A stretch of DNA of 64,000 bases from Pseudomonas fulva (GTDB taxonomy: Bacteria > Pseudomonadota > Gammaproteobacteria > Pseudomonadales > Pseudomonadaceae), in assembly GCF_023517795.1 (NCBI RefSeq), contig NZ_CP082928.1, positions 2,356,001 through 2,420,000 of the forward strand, read 5' to 3'. Shown here in pieces: positions 25,033-33,056 of the stretch (positions are counted from its first letter, which is position 1; each line of letters begins with the position of its first letter). The translations under genes were made by a program, and so were the position numbers. The notes under the pieces were generated by a model. It was not told the DNA's origin. It was given only the letters and a program-made list of their open reading frames with translations, and searched no databases.

Positions 25033-26541
25033 TCACGGTTGGGGGAAGCGGGCGCGGCGCTCCAGGTCGTCGAGGTCGATGTGGTTGCGCATGTATTGCT
25101 CGCTGGCATCGACCAGCGGCTGGTGATCCCAGCTCTTCAGTTTGCCCTGGGTCAGCGCCTCGGCGACCAGGCGGCGCCGGCGTTGGCTGGCCAGGGTGGC
25201 GCCGTGGATGGCGGCCATGTCCCAGCGGCCGCGGGCCTCGGCAAGAAACGCCTCGAGCTGCTGGCGATGATCGGCTGAGGCGGCGAGGTTTTCGCGTTCC
25301 TGGGGGTCGTTCGCCACGTTGAACAGCAGCAGCGGGTCTTCTTCGCTGTAGACGAATTTCCACTCGCCACGGCGGATCATCATCAGCGGGCTGGTGGTGC
25401 CTTCGGCCATGTATTCGCCGAGCACCTCATCGTGGCCGCCGTCGCCCTGCAGGTGCGGCAGCAGCGAGCGGCCATCGAGCGCCAGGCCCGGCTCGACCTG
25501 GCCGCCGGCCAGTTCCACCAGGGTCGGCAGGAGGTCGACGGTGGACACCGACTGGCTGACCCGGTGCGCCGCGAAACGTGCTGGCGCATGGACCAGCAGC
25601 GGTACGCGGGCGGCCATCTCGAACCAGTGCATCTTGTACCAGAGGCCACGCTCACCCAGCATGTCGCCGTGGTCGCCGGAGAACACGATGATGGTGTCGT
25701 CGGCCAGTTTGCAGTCCTTCAGCGTCTTGAGCAGCTTGCCGATGTTGTCGTCGATGTAGCTGCAGGCGCCGAAATAGGCGCGCCGCGCATCGCGGATCTT
25801 GTGCTCGGGCAGCGGCTTGTCCCACAGGTCGATGACCTTGAGCAGGCGCTGGGAGTGCGGGTCCTGCTCGGCCTGGTCGATCACCTGGCGCGGCAGCGGA
25901 ATGTCCTCGTCGCGGTAGCGATTCCAGTATTCCTCCGGGATGGTGTAGGGGTCGTGGGGGTGAGTCATCGACACGGTCAGGCAGAACGGCTGGTCGGGCG
26001 TCACCCGCACGTGGTCGTAGAGGTATTGCTGGGCCTTGAACACCACCTCCTCGTCGAAGTCCAGCTGGTTGGTGCGCACGCAAGGACCGGCCTGCAGCAC
26101 CGAGGACATGTTGTGGTACCAGCTGGCGCGCACGTCGGGCTCGTCCCAGTTCACCGCCCAGCCGTAGTCGGCGGGGTAGATGTCGCTGGTCAGGCGCTCC
26201 TCGTAGCCGTGCAGCTGGTCCGGGCCGCAGAAGTGCATCTTGCCGGACAGCGCGGTGCGATAGCCGAGGCGGCGCAGGTAGTGGGCGTAGGTGGGCACGT
26301 CGGCAGGGAAGTCGGCGGCGTTGTCGTAGGCGCCGATCTGGCTGGGCAGCTGGCCGCTGACCAGGGTGAAGCGCGACGGCGCACAGAGCGGGCTGTTGCA
26401 ATAGGCAGAGTCGAACAGCACGCCCTCGGCGGCCAGGCGCTGCAGGTTCGGCACCTTGATCGGCGACTTCGCGTCGTGCAGCGGCAGCAGCGGTGCGGCC
26501 ATCTGGTCGGCCATGATGAAAAGGATGTTGGGGCGTTTCAT
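25033..26541 (-). CDS. betC: Choline sulfatase
   Basis: The 502-residue type I sulfatase hydrolyses choline-O-sulfate to choline and sulfate in the cytoplasm. The formylglycine signature CAPSR starts at C53 within NSPLCAPSRFTLVSGQLPS. Metal ligands D12 (FIMADQM) and the D/H of VFSGDHGDMLGERG are present, as is the C-terminal extension typical of BetC (HQPLVDASEQYMRNHIDLDD). The ATG at 26541 (MKRPNILF) was chosen over one five codons upstream because sulfatases usually start there. With choX, the SulP carrier and the divergent LysR gene it forms a choline-sulfate use locus supplying choline for glycine betaine and sulfate for assimilation. Confidence 0.93.
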   Translation of the reverse strand: MKRPNILFIMADQMAAPLLPLHDAKSPIKVPNLQRLAAEGVLFDSAYCNSPLCAPSRFTLVSGQLPSQIGAYDNAADFPADVPTYAHYLRRLGYRTALSGKMHFCGPDQLHGYEERLTSDIYPADYGWAVNWDEPDVRASWYHNMSSVLQAGPCVRTNQLDFDEEVVFKAQQYLYDHVRVTPDQPFCLTVSMTHPHDPYTIPEEYWNRYRDEDIPLPRQVIDQAEQDPHSQRLLKVIDLWDKPLPEHKIRDARRAYFGACSYIDDNIGKLLKTLKDCKLADDTIIVFSGDHGDMLGERGLWYKMHWFEMAARVPLLVHAPARFAAHRVSQSVSTVDLLPTLVELAGGQVEPGLALDGRSLLPHLQGDGGHDEVLGEYMAEGTTSPLMMIRRGEWKFVYSEEDPLLLFNVANDPQERENLAASADHRQQLEAFLAEARGRWDMAAIHGATLASQRRRRLVAEALTQGKLKSWDHQPLVDASEQYMRNHIDLDDLERRARFPQP

Positions 26542-26575
26542 GGCGGCGTATTCCATATCGTTGTTTTATGCGAAA

Positions 26576-26594
26576 TTGATCAACCGATGATCAA
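26576..26594. promoter_or_regulatory. Candidate LysR operator in the betC / regulator intergenic region
   Basis: TTGATCA (26576-26582), five bases, TGATCAA (26588-26594): a perfect inverted repeat with LysR-type geometry, in the 110-bp gap between divergent betC and its probable regulator, 34 bases upstream of the betC ATG. Confidence 0.6.
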
Positions 26595-26638
26595 GGCTCG
26601 ATGAACAGGGGTAAACCCGTATGCAGCACATGGCTCGG

Positions 26639-26653
26639 ATAAGCGACGCTTAT
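26639..26653. promoter_or_regulatory. Perfect palindrome overlapping the regulator's start codon
   Basis: ATAAGCG-A-CGCTTAT spans 26639-26653; its last two bases are the first two of the ATG at 26652. As DNA it could be an autoregulatory site; as RNA it would fold the start codon into a hairpin. Confidence 0.55.
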
Positions 26654-27605
26654 GTTTGATGCGCTTGCCGGCATCTCCCTCGATACCTTGCGGGTATTCG
26701 AGTCGGCGGCGCGCCATCTGAGCTTCACCGCCGCGGCGGCCGAGCTTGGCAGCACCCAGCCGGCGGTCAGCCAGCAGATCAAGCGGCTGGAAGCACAGTT
26801 GGCAACCCGCCTGTTCGACCGCGTGTACCGCGGTATCGTGCTGACCGATGCCGGCGAAGCCTTGCTGGTACCGGTGCAGGAGGGCCTGGCGGCCATGGAT
26901 GCCGGGCTGGCGACGGTCGCCGGCCACCAGCAGCACGAGGTGCTGCAGGTAGCGACCGACTTCGCCTTCGCCGCCTACTGGCTGATGCCGCGCCTGCAGC
27001 GGTTTCACCAGCAGTACCCGGACGTCGACGTGAGCCTGATCACCAGCGAGCGCGACCTGGCCAGCCTGCCGGCGGAAATCGACGTGGCCATCTCCTTCGG
27101 TGACGGGCGCTTCAAACACGGCGAGCAGCACCTGCTGTTCAGCGAGGAAGTGTTCGCGGTCTGCAGCCCGCTGCTGCTCAACCGCGTCGATACCTCGCCC
27201 GGCGAGTTGCTGGCGCAGCTGCCCCTGCTGCACCTGCGCCCGGAAAGCCGCTCGCGCTGGTTCGACTGGAGCGGCTTGTTCCGCGCCCTGGGCATCGCCG
27301 AACTGCCCAGCCCCGGCAGCCTACGTTTCGACAACTACACGCTGCTGATCCAGGCCGCCATCGCCGGGCGCGGCGTGGCCATCGGCTGGCGGCATCTGGT
27401 CGACGAGCTGATCGAGCAGGGCCTGCTGGTGCGCGTCGACGCGCGCTCGGCCACCTCGCGCTTCGGCTATTACGTGGTGCTGCCCGCGCGCAAGCGGCGC
27501 ATTGGCCTGGTGGAGCATTTCGTCGCCTGGCTGCAGGACGAGCTGCAGCGCGAACCCCGACCCGACTGGCCGGGCGGCATCGACCCCAAGGGGCTTGCCC
27601 TGTGA
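26652..27605 (+). CDS. LysR-type regulator of choline-sulfate use
   Basis: The 317-residue LysR-type regulator has an N-terminal winged HTH (SLDTLRVFESAARHLSFTAA, then GSTQPAVSQQIKRLEAQL) and an effector-binding domain with IDVAISFGDGRFKHGEQ and AAIAGRGVAIGWRHLV. It is divergent from betC and separated from it by 110 bp that contain two palindromes. This is the normal arrangement of LysR regulators and their targets, so it probably activates betC-choX with choline or choline sulfate as coinducer. It resembles the regulators annotated as choline-sulfate-utilisation transcription factors. Confidence 0.85.
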   Translation: MFDALAGISLDTLRVFESAARHLSFTAAAAELGSTQPAVSQQIKRLEAQLATRLFDRVYRGIVLTDAGEALLVPVQEGLAAMDAGLATVAGHQQHEVLQVATDFAFAAYWLMPRLQRFHQQYPDVDVSLITSERDLASLPAEIDVAISFGDGRFKHGEQHLLFSEEVFAVCSPLLLNRVDTSPGELLAQLPLLHLRPESRSRWFDWSGLFRALGIAELPSPGSLRFDNYTLLIQAAIAGRGVAIGWRHLVDELIEQGLLVRVDARSATSRFGYYVVLPARKRRIGLVEHFVAWLQDELQREPRPDWPGGIDPKGLAL

Positions 27606-27612
27606 GCGAACC

Positions 27613-27636
27613 CGGTAGCCGCAGTCCCGGCTACCG
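27613..27636 (+). terminator. Hairpin after the LysR gene
   Basis: CGGTAGCC (27613-27620), eight-base loop, GGCTACCG (27629-27636), seven bases after the stop at 27605. No T-tract follows, so termination is uncertain. Confidence 0.45.
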
Positions 27637-27748
27637 CCTGATCGAGCACCGCGCAGCCGCTGGTTCTGTCGGTGCCGGCAGGTGGGCCGCTCACCTTCGG
27701 GCGGTAGGCAGGGTATGATCCGCGGCTGATTTTTCGAGAGCCCGTGCC

Positions 27749-28612
27749 ATGCCTTACCTGCTCGCCGTCACCGTCCTCTGGGCGTTTTCCTTCAGCCTGA
27801 TCGGCGAATACCTGGCGGGCCGGGTGGACAGCGACTTCGCCGTGCTGGCGCGGGTGGCCGTCGCGGCGCTGGTGTTCCTGCCCTTCACCCTGTGGCGCGG
27901 CCTGCCGCGGCGGTTGCTGGCCGGTTTCTGGCTGGCCGGGGCGCTGCAGTTCGGGGTCACTTACCTGTGCCTGTACCGCAGCTTCCAGGTGCTGACGGTG
28001 CCCGAGGTGCTGCTGTTCACCGTGCTTACGCCGATCTACGTGACCCTGCTCGACGATGCCCTGGCGCGGCGCTTCAGCCCCTGGGCCTTGGTCGCCGCGC
28101 TGGTGGCGGTGGGCGGCGGCGTGGTGATCCGCTTCGAGCGCCTGGAGGGCGAGTACCTGGTCGGCTTCCTGTTGCTGCAGCTGGCCAACCTGACCTTCGC
28201 GGCAGGCCAGGTGCTATGCCGTCAGCTGCTGATGCGCTACCCGACCGAGCAGCCGCTGCACCGTTTCTTCGGGCACTTCTTCCTGGGGGCAATGGTGCTG
28301 GTGCTGCCCTCGTTCCTGCTGTTCGGCAACCCGGACAAGCTGCCGAGTACCGCGCTGCAGTGGGGCATCCTGCTGTGGATGGGCCTGTTCGCCACGGCGC
28401 TGGGGCTGTTCTGGTGGGTCAAGGGCAGCGTCAAGGTGGATGCCGGCACCCTGGCGGTGATGAACGAGCTGCACGTGCCGGCCGGCCTGGTGGTGAACCT
28501 GCTGATCTGGAACCGCGACGCCGACCTGCCACGCCTGGCCCTGGGCGGCGCGATCATCCTCGCCTCGCTGTGGCTCAACCGCCTCGGCCGACGGCGCCTG
28601 GCAGCGGCCTGA
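27749..28612 (+). CDS. EamA/DMT family transporter
   Basis: The 287-residue protein has about ten hydrophobic segments arranged as two EamA repeats. The first runs from LLAVTVLWAFSFSLIGEYL, and the second from about residue 135 (LVGFLLLQLANLTFAAGQV) with the usual WGILLWMGLFATALGLFWW and NELHVPAGLVVNLLIW. Members of this superfamily export amino acids or other metabolites from the cytoplasm; I cannot tell the substrate. It stands alone between the choline-sulfate regulator and pbpG. Confidence 0.78.
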   Translation: MPYLLAVTVLWAFSFSLIGEYLAGRVDSDFAVLARVAVAALVFLPFTLWRGLPRRLLAGFWLAGALQFGVTYLCLYRSFQVLTVPEVLLFTVLTPIYVTLLDDALARRFSPWALVAALVAVGGGVVIRFERLEGEYLVGFLLLQLANLTFAAGQVLCRQLLMRYPTEQPLHRFFGHFFLGAMVLVLPSFLLFGNPDKLPSTALQWGILLWMGLFATALGLFWWVKGSVKVDAGTLAVMNELHVPAGLVVNLLIWNRDADLPRLALGGAIILASLWLNRLGRRRLAAA

Positions 28613-28640
28613 CCCATTTATCGGAGAATAGGAACCTGCC

Positions 28641-28669
28641 TTGACGGGTGCTAACATCGCACCTTCAAT
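28641..28669 (+). promoter_or_regulatory. Candidate sigma70 promoter for pbpG
   Basis: TTGACG (28641-28646), 17 bases, TTCAAT (28664-28669). The spacer holds a GGTGC...GCACC inverted repeat, and AATTGC-GAAT-GCAATT follows. It sits about 110 bases upstream of the proposed pbpG start. Confidence 0.45.
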
Positions 28670-28779
28670 TGCGAATGCAATTAGCTGTTTTTAAAACCCT
28701 ATTTCTTAGGGCCACGGATGAAGTCTCTTCACCGGCACGGAGCGCCTTTTCAGCCATCTCTTGCCCAGTGAATGCCATC

Positions 28780-29685
28780 GTGAATATTCGTCGCCCCTTC
28801 GCCAGCCTCGCCCTGGCCTGCCTGTTTCTCGCCGCGCCCCTGGCCTCCGAAGCCGCCGCTCCCGCCAAGCAGGAGCTGGCCTCCGGCAGCGCCCTGCTGG
28901 TCGATCTGAACACCGACAAGGTGCTGTATTCCAGCAACCCCAACATGGTGGTGCCAATCGCCTCGGTCACCAAGCTGATGACCGCCATGGTCGCCCTGGA
29001 CGCCAAGCTGCCGCTCAACGAGCAGTTGCCGGTGATCATCCGTGACGTGCACGACATGCGCGGCGTGTATTCCCGCGTGCGTATCGGCAGCGAGATCAGC
29101 CGCCGGGAAATGCTCCTGCTGACTCTCATGTCGTCGGAGAACCGCGCCGCGTCCAGCCTGGCCCATCACTATCCGGGTGGCGTCACCGCCTTCGTTGCGG
29201 CCATGAACGCCAAGGCCCGTGCCCTGGGCATGACCCAGACCCGCTACGTGGAGCCGACCGGCCTGTCCGAACACAACGTCTCCACCGCCAATGACCTGGT
29301 GAAGCTGCTCAAGGCGACCCGCAGCTACCCGCTGATCGGCGAGCTGAGCGCCACCGGCGAGAAGACCGTGGCCTTCCGCAAACCCAACTACACCCTGGGT
29401 TTCCGCAATACCAATGCGCTGACCCGCAAGCCCGGTTGGGACGTACAGCTGACCAAGACCGGCTTCACCAACAGCGCCGGCCACTGCCTGGTGATGCGCA
29501 CCACCATGGCCGGCAAGCCGGTGGCCTTCGTGGTACTGGACGCCTTCGGCAAGTACACCCACATGGCCGACGCCAGCCGCCTGCGCAAATGGGTGGAAAC
29601 CGGCCAGGTCACCCCGGTGGCGCCCGCCGCCCTGGCCTACAAGCAGCAGCGCGCCTCGCAGCGCCAGTTGCAGGCGGCGCAGTAA
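28780..29685 (+). CDS. pbpG: D-alanyl-D-alanine endopeptidase (PBP7 type)
   Basis: From the GTG at 28780 the protein has 301 residues with a signal peptide ([18 protein letters not shown]) and a complete S11 penicillin-binding fold: SxxK as SVTK in PIASVTKLM, SxN as SSEN in [13 protein letters not shown], and KTG in TKTGFTN. It should cut D-Ala-meso-DAP crosslinks in the periplasm, making room for wall growth. The start is uncertain. The frame stays open upstream to another GTG at 28648 and no good ribosome site is seen; I chose the codon that places the signal peptide at the N-terminus. Confidence 0.88.
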   Translation: MNIRRPFASLALACLFLAAPLASEAAAPAKQELASGSALLVDLNTDKVLYSSNPNMVVPIASVTKLMTAMVALDAKLPLNEQLPVIIRDVHDMRGVYSRVRIGSEISRREMLLLTLMSSENRAASSLAHHYPGGVTAFVAAMNAKARALGMTQTRYVEPTGLSEHNVSTANDLVKLLKATRSYPLIGELSATGEKTVAFRKPNYTLGFRNTNALTRKPGWDVQLTKTGFTNSAGHCLVMRTTMAGKPVAFVVLDAFGKYTHMADASRLRKWVETGQVTPVAPAALAYKQQRASQRQLQAAQ

Positions 29686-29688
29686 GCG

Positions 29689-30591
29689 CTAACGCGTTTG
29701 CCAGCGTGGATCGGCCGCCAGGCGTTCGGCGATGAAGTCGAGCAGGGTGCGCAGCGCCGGCAGCATCTGTCGGCGTGAGGCGTAGATGGCGTGGATGCCC
29801 AGGGACTGCGGCTGCCAGTCCGGCAGCAGGCGTACCAGGCGACCGTCCTCCAGCAACGGCGCGGCCGCGTAGAGCGGCTGCATGCAGATGCCGCCACCGG
29901 CCACCGTCGCTTCCAGCAACACGGCGGTGTCGTTGCTGCTCAGGTTGCCAGCTACCGGCACCTGCACTGGCCCCTGCCGGCCCGTGAAGTGCCACAGGCT
30001 GCGGCCGAAGTAGCTGTAGGTCAGGCAGTTGTGCGCGCTCAGCGCCTCGGGCTGGCTCGGGGTGCCGGCGCGGGCCAGGTAGGCGGGCGCGGCGCATACC
30101 ACCGAATGGCAATCGCCCAGGTGACGCGCCACCTGGTTGGGCTCGAGCTGGTTGGTGATGCGCAGCGCCAGGTCGATACGCTCCTCGACCAGGTTCACGG
30201 CGTGGCTGCCGACCAGCACATCCACCGAGGTTTTCGGGTAGCGCGCCAGGTATTCCACCAGCACCGGGCTTAGCCAGGTTTGCGCGAAGGACTGGCTGGT
30301 GGTGATGCGCAGGTTGCCGCTCGGCCCGTCGGTGGCCTTCAGGCCCGTGGCCTGCATCATCTCGGCGGTGTGCAGCATTTCCCGGCAATGCGGCAGCAGT
30401 TCGTTGCCCACCTGGGTCAGGCTCAACTTGCGCGTGGTGCGGTGCAACAGCCGTGCGCCCACCCAGCCCTCCAGCTCGGCCAGGTAGCGCGAGACCATGG
30501 CCCGGGACAGATCCAGATGCTCGGCGGCCGCGGTCTGGCTGCCGCGATCCACCACTTCGACGAAAACGCGGGTTGCCGTGAGTCTGTCCAT
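29689..30591 (-). CDS. LysR-type regulator
   Basis: The 300-residue regulator has an N-terminal HTH (TATRVFVEVVDRGSQTAAAE, LSRAMVSRYLAELE) and an effector domain of the CrgA-like LysR branch (SGNLRITTSQSF, LVEERIDLALRIT, AHNCLTYSY). It is divergent from the NAD(P)-binding protein at 30743, with a 151-bp gap containing the palindrome GCAAC-TGT-GTTGC, and probably controls that gene. The gene converges with pbpG with three bases between the stops. Confidence 0.85.
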   Translation of the reverse strand: MDRLTATRVFVEVVDRGSQTAAAEHLDLSRAMVSRYLAELEGWVGARLLHRTTRKLSLTQVGNELLPHCREMLHTAEMMQATGLKATDGPSGNLRITTSQSFAQTWLSPVLVEYLARYPKTSVDVLVGSHAVNLVEERIDLALRITNQLEPNQVARHLGDCHSVVCAAPAYLARAGTPSQPEALSAHNCLTYSYFGRSLWHFTGRQGPVQVPVAGNLSSNDTAVLLEATVAGGGICMQPLYAAAPLLEDGRLVRLLPDWQPQSLGIHAIYASRRQMLPALRTLLDFIAERLAADPRWQTR

Positions 30592-30607
30592 GATTCGCTC
30601 GATTCAT

Positions 30608-30620
30608 GCAACTGTGTTGC
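30608..30620. promoter_or_regulatory. Candidate operator between LysR gene and reductase
   Basis: GCAAC-TGT-GTTGC (30608-30620) is a perfect 5-bp-arm palindrome 17 bases upstream of the LysR start in the divergent gap. It is short, so support is modest. Confidence 0.4.
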
Positions 30621-30742
30621 GGTGATTATGCAGCTTTTTAAGGCGTTACACGCGGGTAAGCTCATCACTCGTCCATCGGCGACCCAGGCGGTGATAGCCG
30701 CGGCGGCCGGTGGTTTTCCTGCATGTCACAGTGGAGCCTCAC

Positions 30743-31354
30743 ATGAAAGTCGTCATTCTTGGTATCAGCGGGCGTGTGGGTGCACGTCTGCGTCATGAAC
30801 TGCTGCAGCGTGGCCATCAGGTCACCGGTGTCGCCCGCGATGTGAGCGCGGTGCCGGCCCAGGACGGGCTGACCCTGGTCAGCGCGGATGTGAGCGACGC
30901 CGAGCGTCTGGTGCCGCTGCTGCAGGGCCATGAGGCGGTGATCAGCACCACGCGCTTCGTCGGCAGCGATGCCGCCCGCCTGATCGGCGCGGTGAAGGCG
31001 GCGGGCGTGCCGCGTCTGCTGGTGGTCGGTGGGGCCGGTAGCCTGGAAGTGGCGCCGGGCGTCGCGCTGATCGACACGCCGGCGTTTCCGGCGGCCTACA
31101 AGGATGAGGCCGGAGCGGGGCGTGATTTCCTCAACGTGCTGCGAGGCGAGCAGGCCCTGGACTGGACCTTCCTGTCGCCCTCGGCGTTGTTCGAGCCGGG
31201 TCAGCGCACCGGGCGCTTCCGCCTCGGCACCGACAGCCTGCTGGTCGATGCCGACGGCAACAGCGCGATCTCCATGGAGGACTACGCCATTGCCCTGGTC
31301 GACGAACTGGAGCAGCCCCGGCATTCGCGCCAGCGTTTCACCGTGGGTTACTGA
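30743..31354 (+). CDS. NAD(P)-binding (SDR-like, NmrA/YwnB type) protein
   Basis: The 203-residue protein starts with a Rossmann motif (VVILGISGRVGARL, GxxGxxG-like with I-S between) and continues as an atypical short-chain dehydrogenase: TLVSADVSDAERLVPLL, HEAVISTTRFVG, LLVVGGAGSLEV and WTFLSPSALFEPG. It resembles YwnB/NmrA-like quinone or flavin reductases. I chose the ATG at 30743 with GTGGAG upstream; longer versions would run back into the operator region. Divergent from a CrgA-like LysR gene, a common pairing for redox-stress-inducible reductases. Confidence 0.78.
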   Translation: MKVVILGISGRVGARLRHELLQRGHQVTGVARDVSAVPAQDGLTLVSADVSDAERLVPLLQGHEAVISTTRFVGSDAARLIGAVKAAGVPRLLVVGGAGSLEVAPGVALIDTPAFPAAYKDEAGAGRDFLNVLRGEQALDWTFLSPSALFEPGQRTGRFRLGTDSLLVDADGNSAISMEDYAIALVDELEQPRHSRQRFTVGY

Positions 31355-31369
31355 TCGCTTCACCAATGC

Positions 31370-31428
31370 AAAAAAACGCGGCTCAAGCACTCCCCCGCTC
31401 GGCAATGCGGGGGAAAGGCCTGGCCGCG
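31370..31428 (-). terminator. Terminator of the NRAMP-like gene
   Basis: On the minus strand, CGCGGC...GCCGCG encloses an inner stem CCCCCGC...GCGGGGG (31392-31413) and is followed by seven T (31370-31376). It lies about 50 bases beyond the stop at 31477. Confidence 0.65.
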
Positions 31429-31476
31429 TGCAGGGCCTCGAGTCACTCAAGGCAAGTTGCGAGGGGCTTTTGGAGG

Positions 31477-32778
31477 TCAGGCCAGCATCTGCATGCCGAG
31501 CTGGATGGCGACCCAGACCGCCAGGATGGTCGCGGCGCCCAGTGCCAGGTTCTCGAACCAGTTGTTGCAGTACTGGCCGAGCAGCTTCTTCTGGTTGGAC
31601 ATGATCAGCAGGCCGAGGGAAATGATCGGCAGGCCGACGATGTTCAGCGCGTTGACCGCGATGGTCAGCGTCACGAAGTCCGGCATGCCCGGCAGCGACC
31701 AGATCAGCGGGGTGACCAGCACGAACAGCAGGAACCATTTGTGCAACGGGTCTTTCTGCAGCGCTTCGCCATGTTGCTGGCGGCGCTTCGGTTGGATGTG
31801 GTGCAGGGCATCGGTGATCAGCATCGGGAAGGCGGTGGTCTTGCCCACTACGCTGGCGAACAGGGTGGCGAACACGCCGATGAAGAAGATGTACCAGCCG
31901 CCTGGGCCGAAGAACATCTGCAGGGCGGCGCCCAGGTCATTGAGGGTTTCCACCTTCAGGCCATTGGGTCGCAGGATTTCCGCACCCACTACCCAGATCG
32001 CCAGGTTGATGACGATACCGACGAACACCGCGAACAGCAGGTCGTTGCGCTGGATGCGCTTGTGCTCGGGGCCGGTCCAGCCTTTCTGCTTCATCACGTA
32101 GGGGTGCACGAAGTTGGCGATCGAGCCGGCGACGGCGCCGATGACCGACACGGCGACCAGCAGGGCGCCATGCACGCCTTCGTCTTTGGGGATGCTGAAG
32201 CCGAAGGTACCGGAGACGATACCGCCCAGGTCCGGCCCGGACATCACCGCCAGGGACAGGAACGCCAGGGTCATGATCGCCAGCAACACCTTCATCACGC
32301 CTTCGATGAGGCTGTAGATGCTGCGACCGACCAGCAGCCAGACACCGAGCACCACCGCGAAGGAGCACAGCAGCGGCTGATTCAGGTGCAGCAGCGTGGA
32401 CAACGCCTCGCCAGCGCCCTTGATCATGTAGGCGTTCATCAGGTGGCCCATGAACAGCGCATAACCGAACAGGAACCAGGCGAAGCTGGGGTGCAGTTGT
32501 GCATAACCGCCAAGGATCGACATGCCCTGGTTATTGCACAGCTGGAAGCGGGCGATGATGTTGACGATCAGAAAACGCAGCAGCAGCGAGACCGCCAGCA
32601 CCCACATCATCGCGTAGCCGTAGTTGGCGCCGGCAACGGACGAGGTGATCAGGTCACCTGCACCCAGCCAGGACAGCACCGCGATGATGCCGGGGCCGAG
32701 CAGCTTGGCCATTTTGCTTAGGGGGTTGCCTGACGAGCTTGCGGACACGCCTTTATCGGCAACGTCGGTACGAGCCAT
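31477..32778 (-). CDS. NRAMP-related membrane transporter lacking the canonical metal-binding motif
   Basis: The 433-residue protein has 11 or so membrane segments and clear NRAMP similarity in TM1 (KLLGPGIIAVLSWLGAGDL) and TM2. Canonical Mn/Fe carriers have DPGN in TM1; here the equivalent positions read GAGD. The MPH motif of TM6 also seems missing: the segment reads GSIANFVHPYVMKQKG. So it belongs to the diverged NRAMP-related group and may move a different ion (Mg, Al) or another solute. It is divergent from a hydroxyacid dehydrogenase, and both share the motif GACATCRTACA in the gap, so a hydroxy- or keto-acid connection is possible. Confidence 0.75.
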   Translation of the reverse strand: MARTDVADKGVSASSSGNPLSKMAKLLGPGIIAVLSWLGAGDLITSSVAGANYGYAMMWVLAVSLLLRFLIVNIIARFQLCNNQGMSILGGYAQLHPSFAWFLFGYALFMGHLMNAYMIKGAGEALSTLLHLNQPLLCSFAVVLGVWLLVGRSIYSLIEGVMKVLLAIMTLAFLSLAVMSGPDLGGIVSGTFGFSIPKDEGVHGALLVAVSVIGAVAGSIANFVHPYVMKQKGWTGPEHKRIQRNDLLFAVFVGIVINLAIWVVGAEILRPNGLKVETLNDLGAALQMFFGPGGWYIFFIGVFATLFASVVGKTTAFPMLITDALHHIQPKRRQQHGEALQKDPLHKWFLLFVLVTPLIWSLPGMPDFVTLTIAVNALNIVGLPIISLGLLIMSNQKKLLGQYCNNWFENLALGAATILAVWVAIQLGMQMLA

Positions 32779-32828
32779 GGGAGGAGCCTCTGTGTTGTTT
32801 TTGTTGGGAGTAGCACGCTTTGAGATAC

Positions 32829-32850
32829 GACATCATACAAATTAATTTGT
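32829..32850. promoter_or_regulatory. Operator-like site upstream of the NRAMP-like gene
   Basis: GACATCATACA (32829-32839) overlaps the 14-bp perfect palindrome ACAAATTAATTTGT (32837-32850), 51 bases upstream of the NRAMP-like ATG. The first motif recurs inverted at 32976-32986. The surroundings are unusually AT-rich. Confidence 0.5.
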
Positions 32851-32975
32851 TGCAAAGTAGCAGTGAGCATTTAAAGCGTTTGACCGATAAGCGGCTCAGA
32901 TGCCTGTAGTCCCTGGTCAAGCGCGGTTTTACTGGGTTTTTGCCACGTCGCTGAGCTGTTTCCAGATGTTGCGGA

Positions 32976-32986
32976 TGTACGATGTC
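32976..32986. promoter_or_regulatory. Second copy of the shared operator-like motif, upstream of the dehydrogenase
   Basis: TGTACGATGTC is the complement of GACATCGTACA and differs by one base from the site at 32829-32839. It lies 70 bases upstream of the dehydrogenase ATG. One copy faces each divergent gene. Confidence 0.5.
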
Positions 32987-33056
32987 TTTATGGTAGTTTC
33001 CAGGAGGCCTGCTGCCCTTTGCAGCATCTTGCTCTGTATCGCCTTCAGGAGAGCCC

